DNA of 11,420 nt from an uncultured Clostridia bacterium (GTDB lineage Bacteria; Bacillota_A; Clostridia; Peptostreptococcales; Anaerovoracaceae): NCBI GenBank assembly GCA_946645735.1, contig CAMPCK010000007.1, positions 1 through 11,420 on the forward strand, read 5' to 3'. Positions within the stretch are counted from its first letter, which is position 1, and every line of letters starts with the position of its first letter. Below, one piece after another: positions 1-7,322 of this stretch. The position numbers were made by a program, and so were the translations under genes. The notes beneath the pieces were generated by a model that worked only from the letters and a program-made list of their open reading frames with translations, did not search any database and was not told where the DNA came from.

Positions 1-1680
1 CTGGACAATATGGATCTGGAGCGCGAGAGGGGAATCACCATCAAGCTTCAGACCACCCGCCTTGTGTATAAGGCAAAGGATGGACAGGAATACATACTGA
101 ACCTCATCGACACTCCGGGCCACGTGGACTTTACCTATGAAGTATCACGTTCCCTTGCAGCCTGCGAGGGAGCTGTTCTTGTGGTGGACGCCACTCAGGG
201 AGTTGAGGCCCAGACCCTTGCAAACGTATATCTGGCCCTTGATGAAAACCTGGAGATCATGCCTGTACTGAACAAGATCGACCTGGCATCCGCAAGACCC
301 GAGGAATGCAGGGAAGAGATCGAAGAGGTCATCGGACTGGACGCATCAGAGGCGCCACTTATCTCCGCCAAGACCGGACAGGGAGTGGATGAACTTCTCG
401 AAGAGCTCATCAAGGTCATCCCTGCTCCCGAAGGAAAGGAAGATGGAAAGCTCAAGGCCCTGATCTTCGACTCCAAATATGACAACTATCTCGGAGTAAT
501 CATCTACGCCAGAGTCTTCGACGGCAAGGTCAGGAAGGGTGACGTGATCAAGCTCATGTCCACGGGCGCAAAATATGAGGTAACGGAAGTCGGCTACTGC
601 GCACCAGGTCTCGTTCCAACCAAGGAATTAAGAGCCGGCGAAGTAGGATATATCTGCGGCTCCATCAAACAGGTTGCAGACGCAAGAGTCGGTGATACCG
701 TAACTCTTGCAGAGAATCCTGCAGACGAGCCATGCCCCGGATACAAGAAGGTCCAGTCCATGGTATACTGCGGAATCTACCCCGCAGAGGGAGAAAAGTA
801 TGAGAGCGTAAAGGATGCCCTGGAGAAACTCCAGGTAAACGATGCAGCCTTCAACTTCGAAGCTGAGACTTCCCAGGCTCTGGGCTACGGTTTCAGATGT
901 GGCTTCCTGGGACTCCTTCACATGGAGATCATCGTTGAGAGGCTTGAGAGAGAGTTCAATCTGGCAGTCATCACAACTGCGCCGTCAGTTATTTACAAGG
1001 TCGTAAAGACCGACGGAACCGTCATGATGCTCCAGAATCCCTCAAATCTTCCTGCACCTCAGGAGATCGACCACATCGAGGAACCCATGGTAAAGGCCAA
1101 CATCATGATTCCCAACGAGTACGTAGGATCCATCATGGAACTCTGCCAGCAGAGGCGAGGCACCATGAAGCACATGGAATACATTACGCCGACCCGTGTG
1201 CAGCTTCACTACGACATGCCTCTTAATGAAGTAATCTATGACTTCTTCGATGCCTTGAAGTCCAAGACAAGAGGCTACGGCTCCCTTGAGTATGAACTTG
1301 ACAGGTACGAGAAGAGCAGCCTTGTGAAGCTGGATATCATGCTTAACCGCGAGCTTGTGGATGCCTTCAGCATGATCGTCCACGAATCCAACGCTTATCA
1401 GAGGGGAAGATTCGTCTGCGAGAAGCTCAAGGAAATCATTCCCATGCATCAGTTCGAGGTTCCCATCCAGGCGGCCATCGGCCAGAAGATAATCGCCCGT
1501 GAGACCGTAAAGGCCTACAGAAAGGACGTTATCGCCAAGTGCTACGGCGGAGATATTTCACGTAAGAAGAAGCTTCTTGAGAAGCAGAAGGAAGGAAAGA
1601 AGCGTATGAGACAGTTCGGCACCGTTGAGGTTCCTCAGGAAGCCTTCACCGCCGTTCTCAAGTACGACGACAATAAATAA
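1..1680 (+). CDS. lepA: Elongation factor 4 (LepA), 5'-truncated by the window edge
   Basis: This is a ribosome-dependent translational GTPase, known in the family as EF4/LepA, which acts on the ribosome in the cytoplasm. The reading frame is open from base 1, so the true start lies outside the window. The first visible residues ([14 protein letters not shown]) match LepA near residue 42, so roughly 40-45 residues including the P-loop are missing. Visible GTPase motifs, counted from the first codon, are DTPGH at 37-41, NKID at 91-94 and SAK at 122-124. They are followed by EF-G-like domains and the LepA-specific C-terminal domain, with its basic stretch ending in [15 protein letters not shown]. 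The 559 visible residues fit a family length of about 600. The stop is one base before the hemW ATG, so the two are probably co-transcribed and translationally coupled. Identification is secure. Confidence 0.97.
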   Translation: MDNMDLERERGITIKLQTTRLVYKAKDGQEYILNLIDTPGHVDFTYEVSRSLAACEGAVLVVDATQGVEAQTLANVYLALDENLEIMPVLNKIDLASARPEECREEIEEVIGLDASEAPLISAKTGQGVDELLEELIKVIPAPEGKEDGKLKALIFDSKYDNYLGVIIYARVFDGKVRKGDVIKLMSTGAKYEVTEVGYCAPGLVPTKELRAGEVGYICGSIKQVADARVGDTVTLAENPADEPCPGYKKVQSMVYCGIYPAEGEKYESVKDALEKLQVNDAAFNFEAETSQALGYGFRCGFLGLLHMEIIVERLEREFNLAVITTAPSVIYKVVKTDGTVMMLQNPSNLPAPQEIDHIEEPMVKANIMIPNEYVGSIMELCQQRRGTMKHMEYITPTRVQLHYDMPLNEVIYDFFDALKSKTRGYGSLEYELDRYEKSSLVKLDIMLNRELVDAFSMIVHESNAYQRGRFVCEKLKEIIPMHQFEVPIQAAIGQKIIARETVKAYRKDVIAKCYGGDISRKKKLLEKQKEGKKRMRQFGTVEVPQEAFTAVLKYDDNK

Positions 1681-1681
1681 G

Positions 1682-2863
1682 ATGAGTTTTGGAGTATATG
1701 TTCACATCCCTTTCTGCAAGAGTAAATGTCCCTACTGCGACTTTTATTCTGTGCTCTTAAGGGATAAGGAAATAAAAGAAAAATACACGGATGCTGTAAC
1801 CCGTGAGATCAGGCGCTTCGGAAGATTCTTCAGAAATGATGAGAGCGCGGAGCATATATATATCAAGGAAGCTCCCGACTCCATATATTTCGGAGGAGGT
1901 ACCCCGAGCCTTATGGAACCCATAAGGATCAAGGAGATCATCAAGGCCTGCGACGACACCTTTGGCCGTGATGATTCAAGGGAAGTGACCCTTGAAGCCA
2001 ATCCCGGAACCGTGGACAGGGATTCTCTCAAGGGCTTCAGATCCATGGGAGTGAACCGCCTGAGCCTCGGTGTCCAGAGTTTCAGGGATGAGACCCTGAA
2101 GAAGCTGGGACGTACCCATAAGGCAGAGGATTCCCTTAAGGCCTTTAATGATGCGAGGGAGGCAGGCTTCAGCAACATCAGCATCGACCTGATCTTCGGA
2201 ATAGAAGGGCAGACCATGGAATCCTGGGAGGAGTCTCTTAAGAAGACTCTGGAACTTTCCCCTGAGCATATCAGTCTCTATTCTCTTGAATTCATGGAGG
2301 GCACGGTTTTCACCAGGCTCCTTCAGGAAGGAAAGATGAAGGAAATTGATCCCGAAGAGGACCGTCAGATGTATGAGAAGGCTGTGGAGCTTCTTAAGGA
2401 AGCGGGATATGAGCACTATGAGATATCCAACTTTGCAAAGCCCGGCTTCGAATCAAGGCACAACCTGAAATACTGGAACCTTGATGATTATGCAGGTTTC
2501 GGTCCGGGGGCCCATTCATACATGACGGATCTGGTGACAGGCCAGGGACAGAGATTCTATCACCTGCCGGATCTTGACGGATATATCAGGGATCCTCTTA
2601 AATGCGAGATGATGGAGCCCAACGGCTATGCGGATGATATGACGGAGTTCGTCATCACCGCCCTGAGACTTTCAAGGGGAATAGACAAGGGAGAATTCAT
2701 GGACCGCTTCGGACAGGACTTCTGGGAGTTCTGCGGAGACCTGGCACATCTTCAGTTCAAGGCCTTCATAGACTCGGGATACGCTGAAGAGGACGAGGAT
2801 TTTTTGCGTCTCACCCTTAAGGGCTTTAACGTAAGCAATCAGATACTGAGTATTTTTGTATAA
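1682..2863 (+). CDS. hemW: HemW, radical SAM heme chaperone (formerly annotated as coproporphyrinogen III oxidase HemN-like)
   Basis: This is a radical-SAM-family protein of 393 residues. HemW proteins are known to bind heme and deliver it to target proteins rather than act as coproporphyrinogen oxidase. The N-terminal cluster motif is Cys12-x3-Cys16-x2-Cys19 followed by DF, where true HemN has a fourth Cys. GGGTPS, a SAM-binding glycine motif, is at 71-76. The HNxxYW signature characteristic of HemW is present as HNLKYW at 260-265. The C-terminal GFNVSNQIL stretch is also typical. I chose the ATG at 1682 because [16 protein letters not shown] is the usual family start; an in-frame ATG at 1625 would add 19 unrelated residues overlapping lepA. 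There is no good Shine-Dalgarno, so coupling to lepA termination is likely. lepA-hemW is a conserved Firmicute neighbourhood. Confidence 0.95.
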   Translation: MSFGVYVHIPFCKSKCPYCDFYSVLLRDKEIKEKYTDAVTREIRRFGRFFRNDESAEHIYIKEAPDSIYFGGGTPSLMEPIRIKEIIKACDDTFGRDDSREVTLEANPGTVDRDSLKGFRSMGVNRLSLGVQSFRDETLKKLGRTHKAEDSLKAFNDAREAGFSNISIDLIFGIEGQTMESWEESLKKTLELSPEHISLYSLEFMEGTVFTRLLQEGKMKEIDPEEDRQMYEKAVELLKEAGYEHYEISNFAKPGFESRHNLKYWNLDDYAGFGPGAHSYMTDLVTGQGQRFYHLPDLDGYIRDPLKCEMMEPNGYADDMTEFVITALRLSRGIDKGEFMDRFGQDFWEFCGDLAHLQFKAFIDSGYAEEDEDFLRLTLKGFNVSNQILSIFV

Positions 2864-2877
2864 AAGGAGATTTAACC

Positions 2878-4395
2878 ATGTCAAAGTACATCATGACTCT
2901 TGATGAGGGCACCACCTCCGCCCGCACCATTATCTACGATAAAAAGGGAAATATGATATCAGTGGCTCAGAAGGAGTTCACTCAGATATTTCCCAAGGAA
3001 GGCTGGGTGGAGCACGATGCTGTTGAGATCTGGTCAACTCAGATGGGTGTAGCTCAGGAAGCTCTTCTGAGAGCGGGGCTTACCTTTGAGGACATAGATT
3101 CAATAGGTATCACAGACCAGCGTGAGACCACCATAGTATGGGATAAGAATACAGGAGAGCCCGTGTATAACGCCATCGTATGGCAGTGCAGAAGGACTGC
3201 TGAATACTGCGACGGTCTGAGAGATAAGGGCTATTCCGATATGATCAGAGAAAAAACCGGCCTTCTCATAGACCCCTACTTCTCAGGGACCAAACTCAGA
3301 TGGATCCTTGAAAACGTGGAAGGCGCAAGGGAAAGAGCCGAGAAGGGTGAACTCCTCTTCGGAACCATTGAGACCTGGCTCATCTGGAAGCTCACGGGAG
3401 GAAAGGTCCACGTTACGGACTACTCCAACGCGAGCCGCACCATGATGTTCAACATAAACACCCTTGAGTGGGATGATGAAATCCTTGAGATACTCAACAT
3501 TCCCAAGTGCATGCTTCCCGAACCCATGCCTTCAGCACATATCTACGGGGAAACCACAGCCAATATCTTCGGAGGCCCCATCAGGATCGCCGGCGCCTGC
3601 GGAGACCAGCAGTCGGCACTTTTCGGCCAGACCTGCTTTAAGGAAGGAGAAGCAAAAAACACCTACGGAACAGGAGCCTTCCTTCTCATGAATATCGGTG
3701 AAAAGCCCATCTTAAGCAGCCACGGACTCGTGACCACCGTAGCCTGGGGACTGGACGGCAAGGTGAACTACGCCCTTGAAGGTTCCGTCTTCGTATGCGG
3801 AGCAGCCATCCAGTGGCTGAGAGACGAGGTGAACATCCTTGAGAACTCTCCTCAGTCTGAACAGATGGCACTTTCTGTTCCCGACAGCGGCGGACTCTAT
3901 GTGGTTCCCGCCTTTACAGGCTTAGGCGCTCCCTACTGGGATCCATATGCAAGAGGAGCCATCTTCGGAATCACCAGGGGTGCAGGAAAGAACCATCTGG
4001 TGAGAGCCACCCTTGAATCCCTGGCATATCAGGTAAAGGATCTCATTGATGCCATGAATGCGGATCTCAAGGAGACTGATAATGAAAACAGCGGATCAAC
4101 AGGCTTAAGCACCTTAAGAGTTGATGGCGGAGCCTGCGCAAATAACTTCCTCATGCAGTTCCAGTCAGACATCCTGAACTGCCCTGTAGTGAGACCTTCC
4201 TGCATCGAGACCACATCCCTCGGCGCCGCATATCTGGCGGGTCTTGCCACGGGTTACTGGGAATCCCAGCAGGATATCCTCGATAACTGGCAGGTGGAGA
4301 GGACCTTCACGCCTGACATGGAGGATGATAAGCGCGAGGAACTCTTAAAAGGCTGGGCCAAGGCCGTATCCCGCGTAGGAAACTGGGCAAAATAA
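2878..4395 (+). CDS. glpK: Glycerol kinase
   Basis: This enzyme uses ATP to phosphorylate glycerol to sn-glycerol 3-phosphate in the cytoplasm, feeding glycolysis and phospholipid synthesis. It belongs to the FGGY carbohydrate kinase family, and 505 residues is the usual length. Visible features are the N-terminal phosphate-binding DEGTTSAR at 9-16 (most GlpKs have DQGTTSS), [25 protein letters not shown], the catalytic-base region GDQQSALFG with Asp243, [21 protein letters not shown] and TLRVDGGA. A clear AAGGAGA ribosome binding site is at 2864-2870, 8 nt before the ATG. Asn229 replaces the histidine that the HPr of the PTS phosphorylates in Enterococcus and Bacillus GlpK; the alignment from there to the GDQQ motif is gap-free. 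No glpF or glpD is visible nearby. The gene sits where the dnaK operon is usually found in related genomes, and its stop overlaps the regulator gene downstream. Confidence 0.97.
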   Translation: MSKYIMTLDEGTTSARTIIYDKKGNMISVAQKEFTQIFPKEGWVEHDAVEIWSTQMGVAQEALLRAGLTFEDIDSIGITDQRETTIVWDKNTGEPVYNAIVWQCRRTAEYCDGLRDKGYSDMIREKTGLLIDPYFSGTKLRWILENVEGARERAEKGELLFGTIETWLIWKLTGGKVHVTDYSNASRTMMFNINTLEWDDEILEILNIPKCMLPEPMPSAHIYGETTANIFGGPIRIAGACGDQQSALFGQTCFKEGEAKNTYGTGAFLLMNIGEKPILSSHGLVTTVAWGLDGKVNYALEGSVFVCGAAIQWLRDEVNILENSPQSEQMALSVPDSGGLYVVPAFTGLGAPYWDPYARGAIFGITRGAGKNHLVRATLESLAYQVKDLIDAMNADLKETDNENSGSTGLSTLRVDGGACANNFLMQFQSDILNCPVVRPSCIETTSLGAAYLAGLATGYWESQQDILDNWQVERTFTPDMEDDKREELLKGWAKAVSRVGNWAK

Positions 4396-5270
4396 TGAAA
4401 AAGAACAAGGAATACCTTACAACCGGCGAATTTGCGAAGCTCTTCGGGGTGAAGAAGCAGACCATGTTTCATTATGATGACATGGGGATATTCAGGCCTG
4501 AGATTACCGATGAAAAGGGCTACAGATACTACAGCTATAACCAGCTGGAGGCCTTTTCAATAATTCTCATGCTGCGGGAAATGGGGCTTTCCATTAAGGA
4601 TATCAAAAGCCAGATCGACAGGCATTCCCCGGAGGACCTGGTGGAACTCTTAAGATCCAAGAGCGCTGAAATCGAGGAAATGATAGAGCGCTTAAGGTGG
4701 TCCAGGGAGTATATGGAAAGAAAGATCAAAACCACCGAAGAGGGCATCGCTCTCAAAAGCTCTGACGGAAAGCCTGCCGTTAAAGAAATCGTGACCCTGG
4801 AGCTTCCCGACGAAGTCATGGTCATGACGGACTACAGCGGCTTTAAGGATGAAAGAACGGCCAACGAGGCCATCGGCGATCACTTCAGATATCTTAAGAG
4901 CCTGGGGCTCATGAGCTGCTATCCCGACGGTGCGACCATACCAAGGGATTCCGTAAAAAGAACTGATGAAGGCATAGAATATCTCTATGACCATTTCTAT
5001 ACGGTGCTGACTCTTCCGGAAGCGGAGAAGATCAGTTCGTCACCTGCAAGAAGGGATGAGACCGTAATGGATTACGGCGGAAAGTTTCTTGCCATCTACG
5101 ATGACGAGGGCTACAGAAACGTGGGGGAGTGCCTCATGAAGCTTCTTGACTATGCCTCCTCCCGGGGGCTTAAGCTGGGAGACAAGTTCTACGAGGACGT
5201 CATCTGGGATGACCTCTCCGCAAAGGGCTATTCAAACTATCTCGTCAGATTTTCGATACAGATAATCTGA
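4395..5270 (+). CDS. MerR-family transcriptional regulator with GyrI-like effector-binding domain
   Basis: This is a predicted DNA-binding regulator of 291 residues. The N-terminal MerR winged helix-turn-helix spans about residues 7-75: LTTGEFAKLFGV is the first helices and GIFRPEITDEKGYRYYS is the wing. A helical dimerisation segment follows at about 83-115. Residues from about 128 to the end resemble the GyrI-like/BmrR-type ligand-binding domain. This is the architecture of multidrug-sensing MerR proteins such as BmrR and BltR. The ATG overlaps the glpK stop by one base (TAATG) and has only a weak AGGA at about 14 nt, so translation is probably coupled to glpK. The ligand is unknown. The position suggests co-expression with glpK but does not prove that it controls glpK. 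No Cys pattern of metal-sensing MerR proteins is seen. Confidence 0.88.
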   Translation: MKKNKEYLTTGEFAKLFGVKKQTMFHYDDMGIFRPEITDEKGYRYYSYNQLEAFSIILMLREMGLSIKDIKSQIDRHSPEDLVELLRSKSAEIEEMIERLRWSREYMERKIKTTEEGIALKSSDGKPAVKEIVTLELPDEVMVMTDYSGFKDERTANEAIGDHFRYLKSLGLMSCYPDGATIPRDSVKRTDEGIEYLYDHFYTVLTLPEAEKISSSPARRDETVMDYGGKFLAIYDDEGYRNVGECLMKLLDYASSRGLKLGDKFYEDVIWDDLSAKGYSNYLVRFSIQII

Positions 5271-5287
5271 CAAAATCAGGAGTAATA

Positions 5288-6271
5288 ATGAAATATCTCG
5301 AGTTAATAATACATACAAACAGAGAGGGCCTGGAACCTGTTCAGGCAGCTCTCATGGAAATGGGCCTTACGGACATGGTGGTGAACGACCCCATGGACCT
5401 TCAGGACCTCATGAACAAAAAACATGACTACGACTGGGACTACATCGGTGATGAAGTCCTTAAAATGGCAGATGAAGAACCCACCGTCACCCTGTATTTT
5501 GACGGGGAGGAGACGGGAAACGGCTATCACATGGCCCAGGAAGTGGATCTTGCCATCGACAGCCTCAGACAGGCTATGATGAACGGAGAATACGGAGAGG
5601 GCGCCGATTTCGGACCTCTCACCATTACCACGACCCTTCACGACGATTCCGAGTGGAAGGACAACTGGAAGGAATTCTTCAAGCCCGCAAAGGTAAGCGA
5701 AAAGATCATGGTGTGCCCCACCTGGGAAGAGTATGAATTGTCCGACGAAGAGAAGGAAGCCGGAGTCAGAATCCTCAAAATCGATCCCGGCATGGCCTTC
5801 GGAACGGGAACGCATGAGACCACATCCCTTTGCTTAAAGGCCATGGAAAAGTATATGAAGCCCGGGGACTCCGTCCTTGACGTGGGCTGCGGATCAGGAA
5901 TTCTTTCCATCGCTGCTGACCTTCTGGGAGCAGGGGAAGTCCTCGGAATTGAGATAGACCCCGTGGCAGTTGAGGTGTCCAGGGAAAACCTGGCTCTTAA
6001 CGAGTGCAGTGAAAAGGTAAGAGTCATCGAGGGAGACCTTACAAAGGGCGTGGACTACAAGGCTGACATCGTTGTGGCCAACCTTATGGCGGACCTGGTG
6101 AAGATGCTTTCTCCCGATGTGAGAGCCCATATGAAGCCCGGTGCAAAATATATCAGTTCCGGAATAATTGACGAGAAGGAAGAAGAAGTTGTGGCTGCAA
6201 TCCGTGCCTGCGGCTTCACAATTGAAGAAGTCTGCCGGGACGGCATGTGGAGAGCTGTAATAGCATCATAA
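5288..6271 (+). CDS. prmA: Ribosomal protein L11 methyltransferase
   Basis: PrmA is a SAM-dependent methyltransferase that trimethylates lysines and the N-terminus of ribosomal protein L11. The 327 residues fit the family, with an N-terminal substrate-recognition domain to about residue 115 and a C-terminal class I methyltransferase domain. Diagnostic motifs are DPGMAFGTGTHETT at 166-179 (the PrmA signature), the SAM-binding DVGCGSGIL at 198-206, the acidic IEIDP at 221-225 and VANLMADL at 263-270. A CAGGAG ribosome binding site at 5277-5282 supports the ATG. The gene lies 17 nt after the merR-type gene and 4 nt before rsmE; prmA-rsmE is a conserved Firmicute pair normally found directly after dnaJ. 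Confidence 0.95.
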   Translation: MKYLELIIHTNREGLEPVQAALMEMGLTDMVVNDPMDLQDLMNKKHDYDWDYIGDEVLKMADEEPTVTLYFDGEETGNGYHMAQEVDLAIDSLRQAMMNGEYGEGADFGPLTITTTLHDDSEWKDNWKEFFKPAKVSEKIMVCPTWEEYELSDEEKEAGVRILKIDPGMAFGTGTHETTSLCLKAMEKYMKPGDSVLDVGCGSGILSIAADLLGAGEVLGIEIDPVAVEVSRENLALNECSEKVRVIEGDLTKGVDYKADIVVANLMADLVKMLSPDVRAHMKPGAKYISSGIIDEKEEEVVAAIRACGFTIEEVCRDGMWRAVIAS

Positions 6272-6275
6272 GATC

Positions 6276-7037
6276 ATGATAAAGTTTTTTGTCGATAAGG
6301 AAGACATTTTCGAAAACAAAATATACTTAAGTTCCCCGGATGACAGGAAGCACCTCCTAAAGGTACTCAGGGCAAGGAAGGGAGACGAGGTCGTCATAAG
6401 CGACAAGGAAGCCTGGGAGTATGAGACGGTGATAGATGAAATCTCCGATACGGAGGTGATCCTCAGGATCACTGACCGCCATGAGTTCAGCCAGGAGCCC
6501 GATACCTTAGTCACCCTTTACCAGGGAGTTCCCAAGGGGCCGAAGCTAGAGACCGTGGTGCAGAAAACCGTGGAGCTGGGAGTGAGGCGCATCGTTCCCG
6601 TATTCATGGCAAGGACCGTTGTGTCCGACAAGGGAAACTTCGGAAAGAAGCGGGACAGGCTTCAGAAAATCGCTGATGAAGCTGTCAAGCAGTGCAAGCG
6701 GGGCATCATTCCCGAGGTATCTTCCGCAATGACCTTTAAGGACATGCTTGAGGAAATGAGCGATAAGAACTATGACCTGATCCTCGTAGCCTATGAGAAT
6801 GAAAAGGGTTACACCATAAAGGACGCCCTGAAGGGAGCTGATTCTCACCTTGGAAAGGGAAGCGAGATCGCTCTTGTAATTGGGCCCGAAGGGGGCTTTG
6901 AAGAGGACGAGGTGGAGACGATCCTGGACAGGTTTGACAGGAAGGCCTGCGCCGTGACCCTGGGCAAAACCATATTAAGAACGGAGACCGCCGGCATGGC
7001 CGCACTCTCCATGATAATGTACGAACTGGAGCTGTGA
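6276..7037 (+). CDS. rsmE: 16S rRNA (uracil-1498-N3)-methyltransferase
   Basis: RsmE is a SPOUT-class methyltransferase that modifies U1498 of 16S rRNA using SAM. The 253 residues match the family, with an N-terminal PUA-like RNA-binding domain at about 1-72 and a C-terminal trefoil-knot domain. Diagnostic elements are QKTVELGVRRIVPV (96-109), EAVKQCKR (135-142), VIGPEGGFEEDEV (201-213) and TLGKTILRTETA (228-239). It starts 4 nt after the prmA stop with no clear Shine-Dalgarno, so coupled translation is likely. The last codon and the stop are built into the stem and loop of the downstream terminator, making this the last gene of the lepA-rsmE cluster. Confidence 0.95.
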   Translation: MIKFFVDKEDIFENKIYLSSPDDRKHLLKVLRARKGDEVVISDKEAWEYETVIDEISDTEVILRITDRHEFSQEPDTLVTLYQGVPKGPKLETVVQKTVELGVRRIVPVFMARTVVSDKGNFGKKRDRLQKIADEAVKQCKRGIIPEVSSAMTFKDMLEEMSDKNYDLILVAYENEKGYTIKDALKGADSHLGKGSEIALVIGPEGGFEEDEVETILDRFDRKACAVTLGKTILRTETAGMAALSMIMYELEL

Positions 7038-7055
7038 AAACAGCTCTTTTTCTTT
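7029..7055 (+). terminator. Intrinsic terminator of the rsmE operon
   Basis: GAGCTG (7029-7034) pairs perfectly with CAGCTC (7041-7046) across a TGAAAA loop, followed by TTTTTCTTT. The left arm and the loop contain the last rsmE codons and the TGA stop, so a ribosome terminating on rsmE would cover the hairpin. Confidence 0.8.
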
Positions 7056-7067
7056 ATTCAAAAAATA

Positions 7068-7083
7068 GTTAGCAATTGCTAAC
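7068..7083. promoter_or_regulatory. Upstream palindromic operator candidate
   Basis: GTTAGCAATTGCTAAC is a perfect 16-bp palindrome ending 17 bp upstream of the -35 box at 7101. A near copy lies at 7140-7155, downstream of the same promoter, with centres 72 bp apart. Two copies of one dyad on either side of a promoter suggest binding of a dimeric regulator, perhaps with looping. The regulator is unknown. The GTTAG/CTAAC arms recall DtxR-type metalloregulator sites, but this is only a loose resemblance. Confidence 0.65.
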
Positions 7084-7100
7084 TTTTTTCGAAAAACCTA

Positions 7101-7129
7101 TTGACAAAGGTCAGAAAGTGGTATATATT
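7101..7129 (+). promoter_or_regulatory. Sigma-A promoter between two palindromes
   Basis: TTGACA (7101-7106, perfect -35) is followed by a 17-nt spacer and TATATT (7124-7129, -10). The predicted start is about 7135-7137, 3-5 nt before the downstream palindrome. No protein-coding gene begins before the terminator at 7246-7269. Confidence 0.75.
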
Positions 7130-7139
7130 AAGTACATCA

Positions 7140-7155
7140 GTTAGCGATGGCTAAC
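7140..7155. promoter_or_regulatory. Downstream palindromic operator candidate
   Basis: GTTAGCGATGGCTAAC has the same 6-bp arms as the palindrome at 7068-7083, with a different centre. It covers about +4 to +19 of the predicted transcript, so a bound protein would block initiation or early elongation. As RNA it could form a 5'-end stem-loop. Confidence 0.65.
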
Positions 7156-7245
7156 CAAAACTTATAAGCCTTCTTGGTCATTAATTCACACCTGACCAAT
7201 GTGAGAGTCATTTTTTCATAACATACACACACCTTACGCAAAAAA

Positions 7246-7269
7246 CCCTTGTCCTGCAAGGGCTTTTTT
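7246..7269 (+). terminator. Intrinsic terminator of the small RNA candidate
   Basis: CCCTTG (7246-7251) pairs with CAAGGG (7257-7262) across a TCCTG loop, followed by C and six T. Six A precede the stem, so it could also act in the opposite direction, although no - strand gene points at it. It separates the upstream transcript from mtaB. Confidence 0.85.
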
Positions 7270-7286
7270 GTATCCTAATTAAATAT

Positions 7287-7315
7287 TTGTTTTAAAGGTT
7301 TCCTTATGATAAAAT
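7287..7315 (+). promoter_or_regulatory. Probable mtaB promoter
   Basis: TTGTTT (7287-7292), a 17-nt spacer and TAAAAT (7310-7315) lie downstream of the terminator. The predicted start, about 7321-7323, falls at the mtaB ATG, which would make the mRNA leaderless or nearly so. An alternative -10 is TATGAT at 7305-7310, without a good -35. Confidence 0.5.
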
Positions 7316-7322
7316 AAATATC

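Larger units (their letters stand above)
7136..7270 (+). ncRNA. Candidate regulated small RNA (about 130 nt)
   Basis: This is the predicted transcript between the promoter at 7101-7129 and the terminator ending at 7269. It would start with a hairpin formed by the downstream palindrome (GUUAGC/GCUAAC, GAUG loop, 7140-7155). A second hairpin has TTGGTCA (7174-7180) pairing with TGACCAA (7193-7199); its 12-nt loop ends in CACACC (7187-7192). A largely unpaired linker carries a second CACACC (7228-7233) before the terminator. Both C-rich motifs are complementary to GGTGTG-type sequences and could pair with Shine-Dalgarno regions, as C-rich loops do in known Gram-positive sRNAs. The only ATG ORF inside has six codons without an RBS, and the longest TTG ORF has 15 codons without an RBS. 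The transcript could instead be an attenuated leader of mtaB, but no convincing antiterminator is seen. Existence is inferred from signals only. Confidence 0.55.

Noticed and set aside
1625..1681. Longer HemW with an upstream ATG at 1625
   Set aside because: The 19 extra residues overlap lepA, have no ribosome binding site and do not resemble the family. [12 protein letters not shown] is the usual start.
1682..2863. Oxygen-independent coproporphyrinogen III oxidase (HemN)
   Set aside because: The fourth cysteine of the HemN CxxxCxxCxC motif is Phe here and the HemW-specific HNxxYW is present, so HemW is the better call.
7068..7083. CIRCE element (HrcA operator)
   Set aside because: The arms begin TTAGC as in CIRCE (TTAGCACTC-N9-GAGTGCTAA), but the CACTC/GAGTG part is absent and the gap is 4 instead of 9 bp. 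No heat-shock gene is adjacent.
7147..7167. Six-codon ORF (MANQNL) in the small RNA region
   Set aside because: It lies inside the downstream palindrome, has no ribosome binding site and is too short to support a peptide gene.
7136..7270. T-box or other known riboswitch controlling mtaB
   Set aside because: No T-box sequence, no recognisable riboswitch core and no convincing antiterminator; AAGCCTT (7166-7172) could pair with AAGGGCTT (7258-7265) only with a bulge.
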